This document shows, piece after piece, positions 63,985 through 64,000 of a stretch of DNA of 64,000 bases (position 1 is its first letter; each line of letters begins with the position of its first letter). The stretch lies in assembly GCF_003351745.1 (NCBI RefSeq), contig NZ_CP031222.1, positions 1,656,207 through 1,720,206 of the forward strand, given 5' to 3'. The stretch comes from Aquirhabdus parva (GTDB lineage Bacteria; Pseudomonadota; Gammaproteobacteria; Pseudomonadales; Moraxellaceae). Under the pieces are notes generated by a model. That model was given only the letters and a program-made list of their open reading frames with translations, searched no databases and was not told the origin of the DNA. Made by a program: the position numbers and the translations under genes.

Positions 63985-64000
63985 GTTGACTCAAGCTGCA

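Noticed and set aside
1-64000. CRISPR arrays, insertion sequences, integrase attachment sites, toxin-antitoxin or phage-defence genes
   Set aside because: I found no regularly spaced direct repeats, transposase motifs or nuclease-helicase defence sets. SbcCD is a housekeeping repair nuclease here, not a defence system.

Overview
The window looks like a piece of a Moraxellaceae chromosome, close to Acinetobacter but not assignable to a genus by eye. The reasons are the gene sets kdsD-kdsC-lptC-lptA-lptB, rpsF-rpsR-rplI-dnaB and ppsR/ppsA, the Coq7-type quinone hydroxylase, and a Pls/PosA-type synthetase beside a phosphopantetheinyl transferase. Nearly everything is single-copy chromosomal housekeeping. 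I see no insertion sequence, prophage, CRISPR array, tRNA or rRNA.

Layout. 1-212: 5' end of cysS (minus strand, cut by the window). 510-4105: Kdo synthesis and LPS transport genes kdsD, kdsC, lptC, lptA, lptB. 4316-5158: an unrecognised exported protein with a Lys-rich tail. 5205-11162 (minus): sbcD, sbcC and a crotonase. 11465-13337: a YheT-like hydrolase and a Sel1-repeat protein. 13501-17252 (minus): two tandem paralogous lipase-like lipoproteins. 17328-25069 (minus): cobB, an RsuA-type pseudouridine synthase, a DUF885 protein, an amidase and acnB. 25409-33555: the accessory part, with a phosphopantetheinyl transferase divergent from a 1356-residue Pls/PosA-type synthetase, then two paralogous GT4-like proteins that share an unidentified C-terminal domain. 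34042-36701: a TetR regulator, argF and a DedA protein. 36875-43884 (minus): tamA-tamB. 44017-47656: an LplT-like MFS protein, coq7 and an MscS channel with a cyclic-nucleotide-binding-like domain. 47665-52575 (minus): prfA-prmC-moeB-ubiB-like-folB-folK. 52786-56533: ppsR and ppsA, divergent. 56743-60865: GYF-RDD protein, CNNM/CBS protein, RDD protein and a sterol-desaturase-family protein. 61123-63984: rpsF-rpsR-rplI and dnaB.

How the genes fit together. Envelope biogenesis dominates: Kdo supply and LPS export at the left end, TamAB in the middle, and several small membrane proteins. The most distinctive locus is 25.4-30.4 kb. The synthetase has one adenylation domain, one carrier domain, six membrane segments and three hexapeptide-repeat soluble domains, which is the layout of poly-epsilon-lysine synthetase (Pls). 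My hand-read substrate pocket has an acidic residue that suits a cationic amino acid, and the divergent neighbour is the enzyme type needed to activate the carrier domain. The simplest reading is a two-gene system for a cationic homopoly(amino acid), probably with a shared operator in the 140-bp intergenic region. Several intergenic hairpins, a candidate TetR operator, a candidate S6:S18 leader and a hairpin abutting the mscS start codon are listed as regulatory candidates. All assignments come from reading the sequence and from family knowledge; no database search was run.
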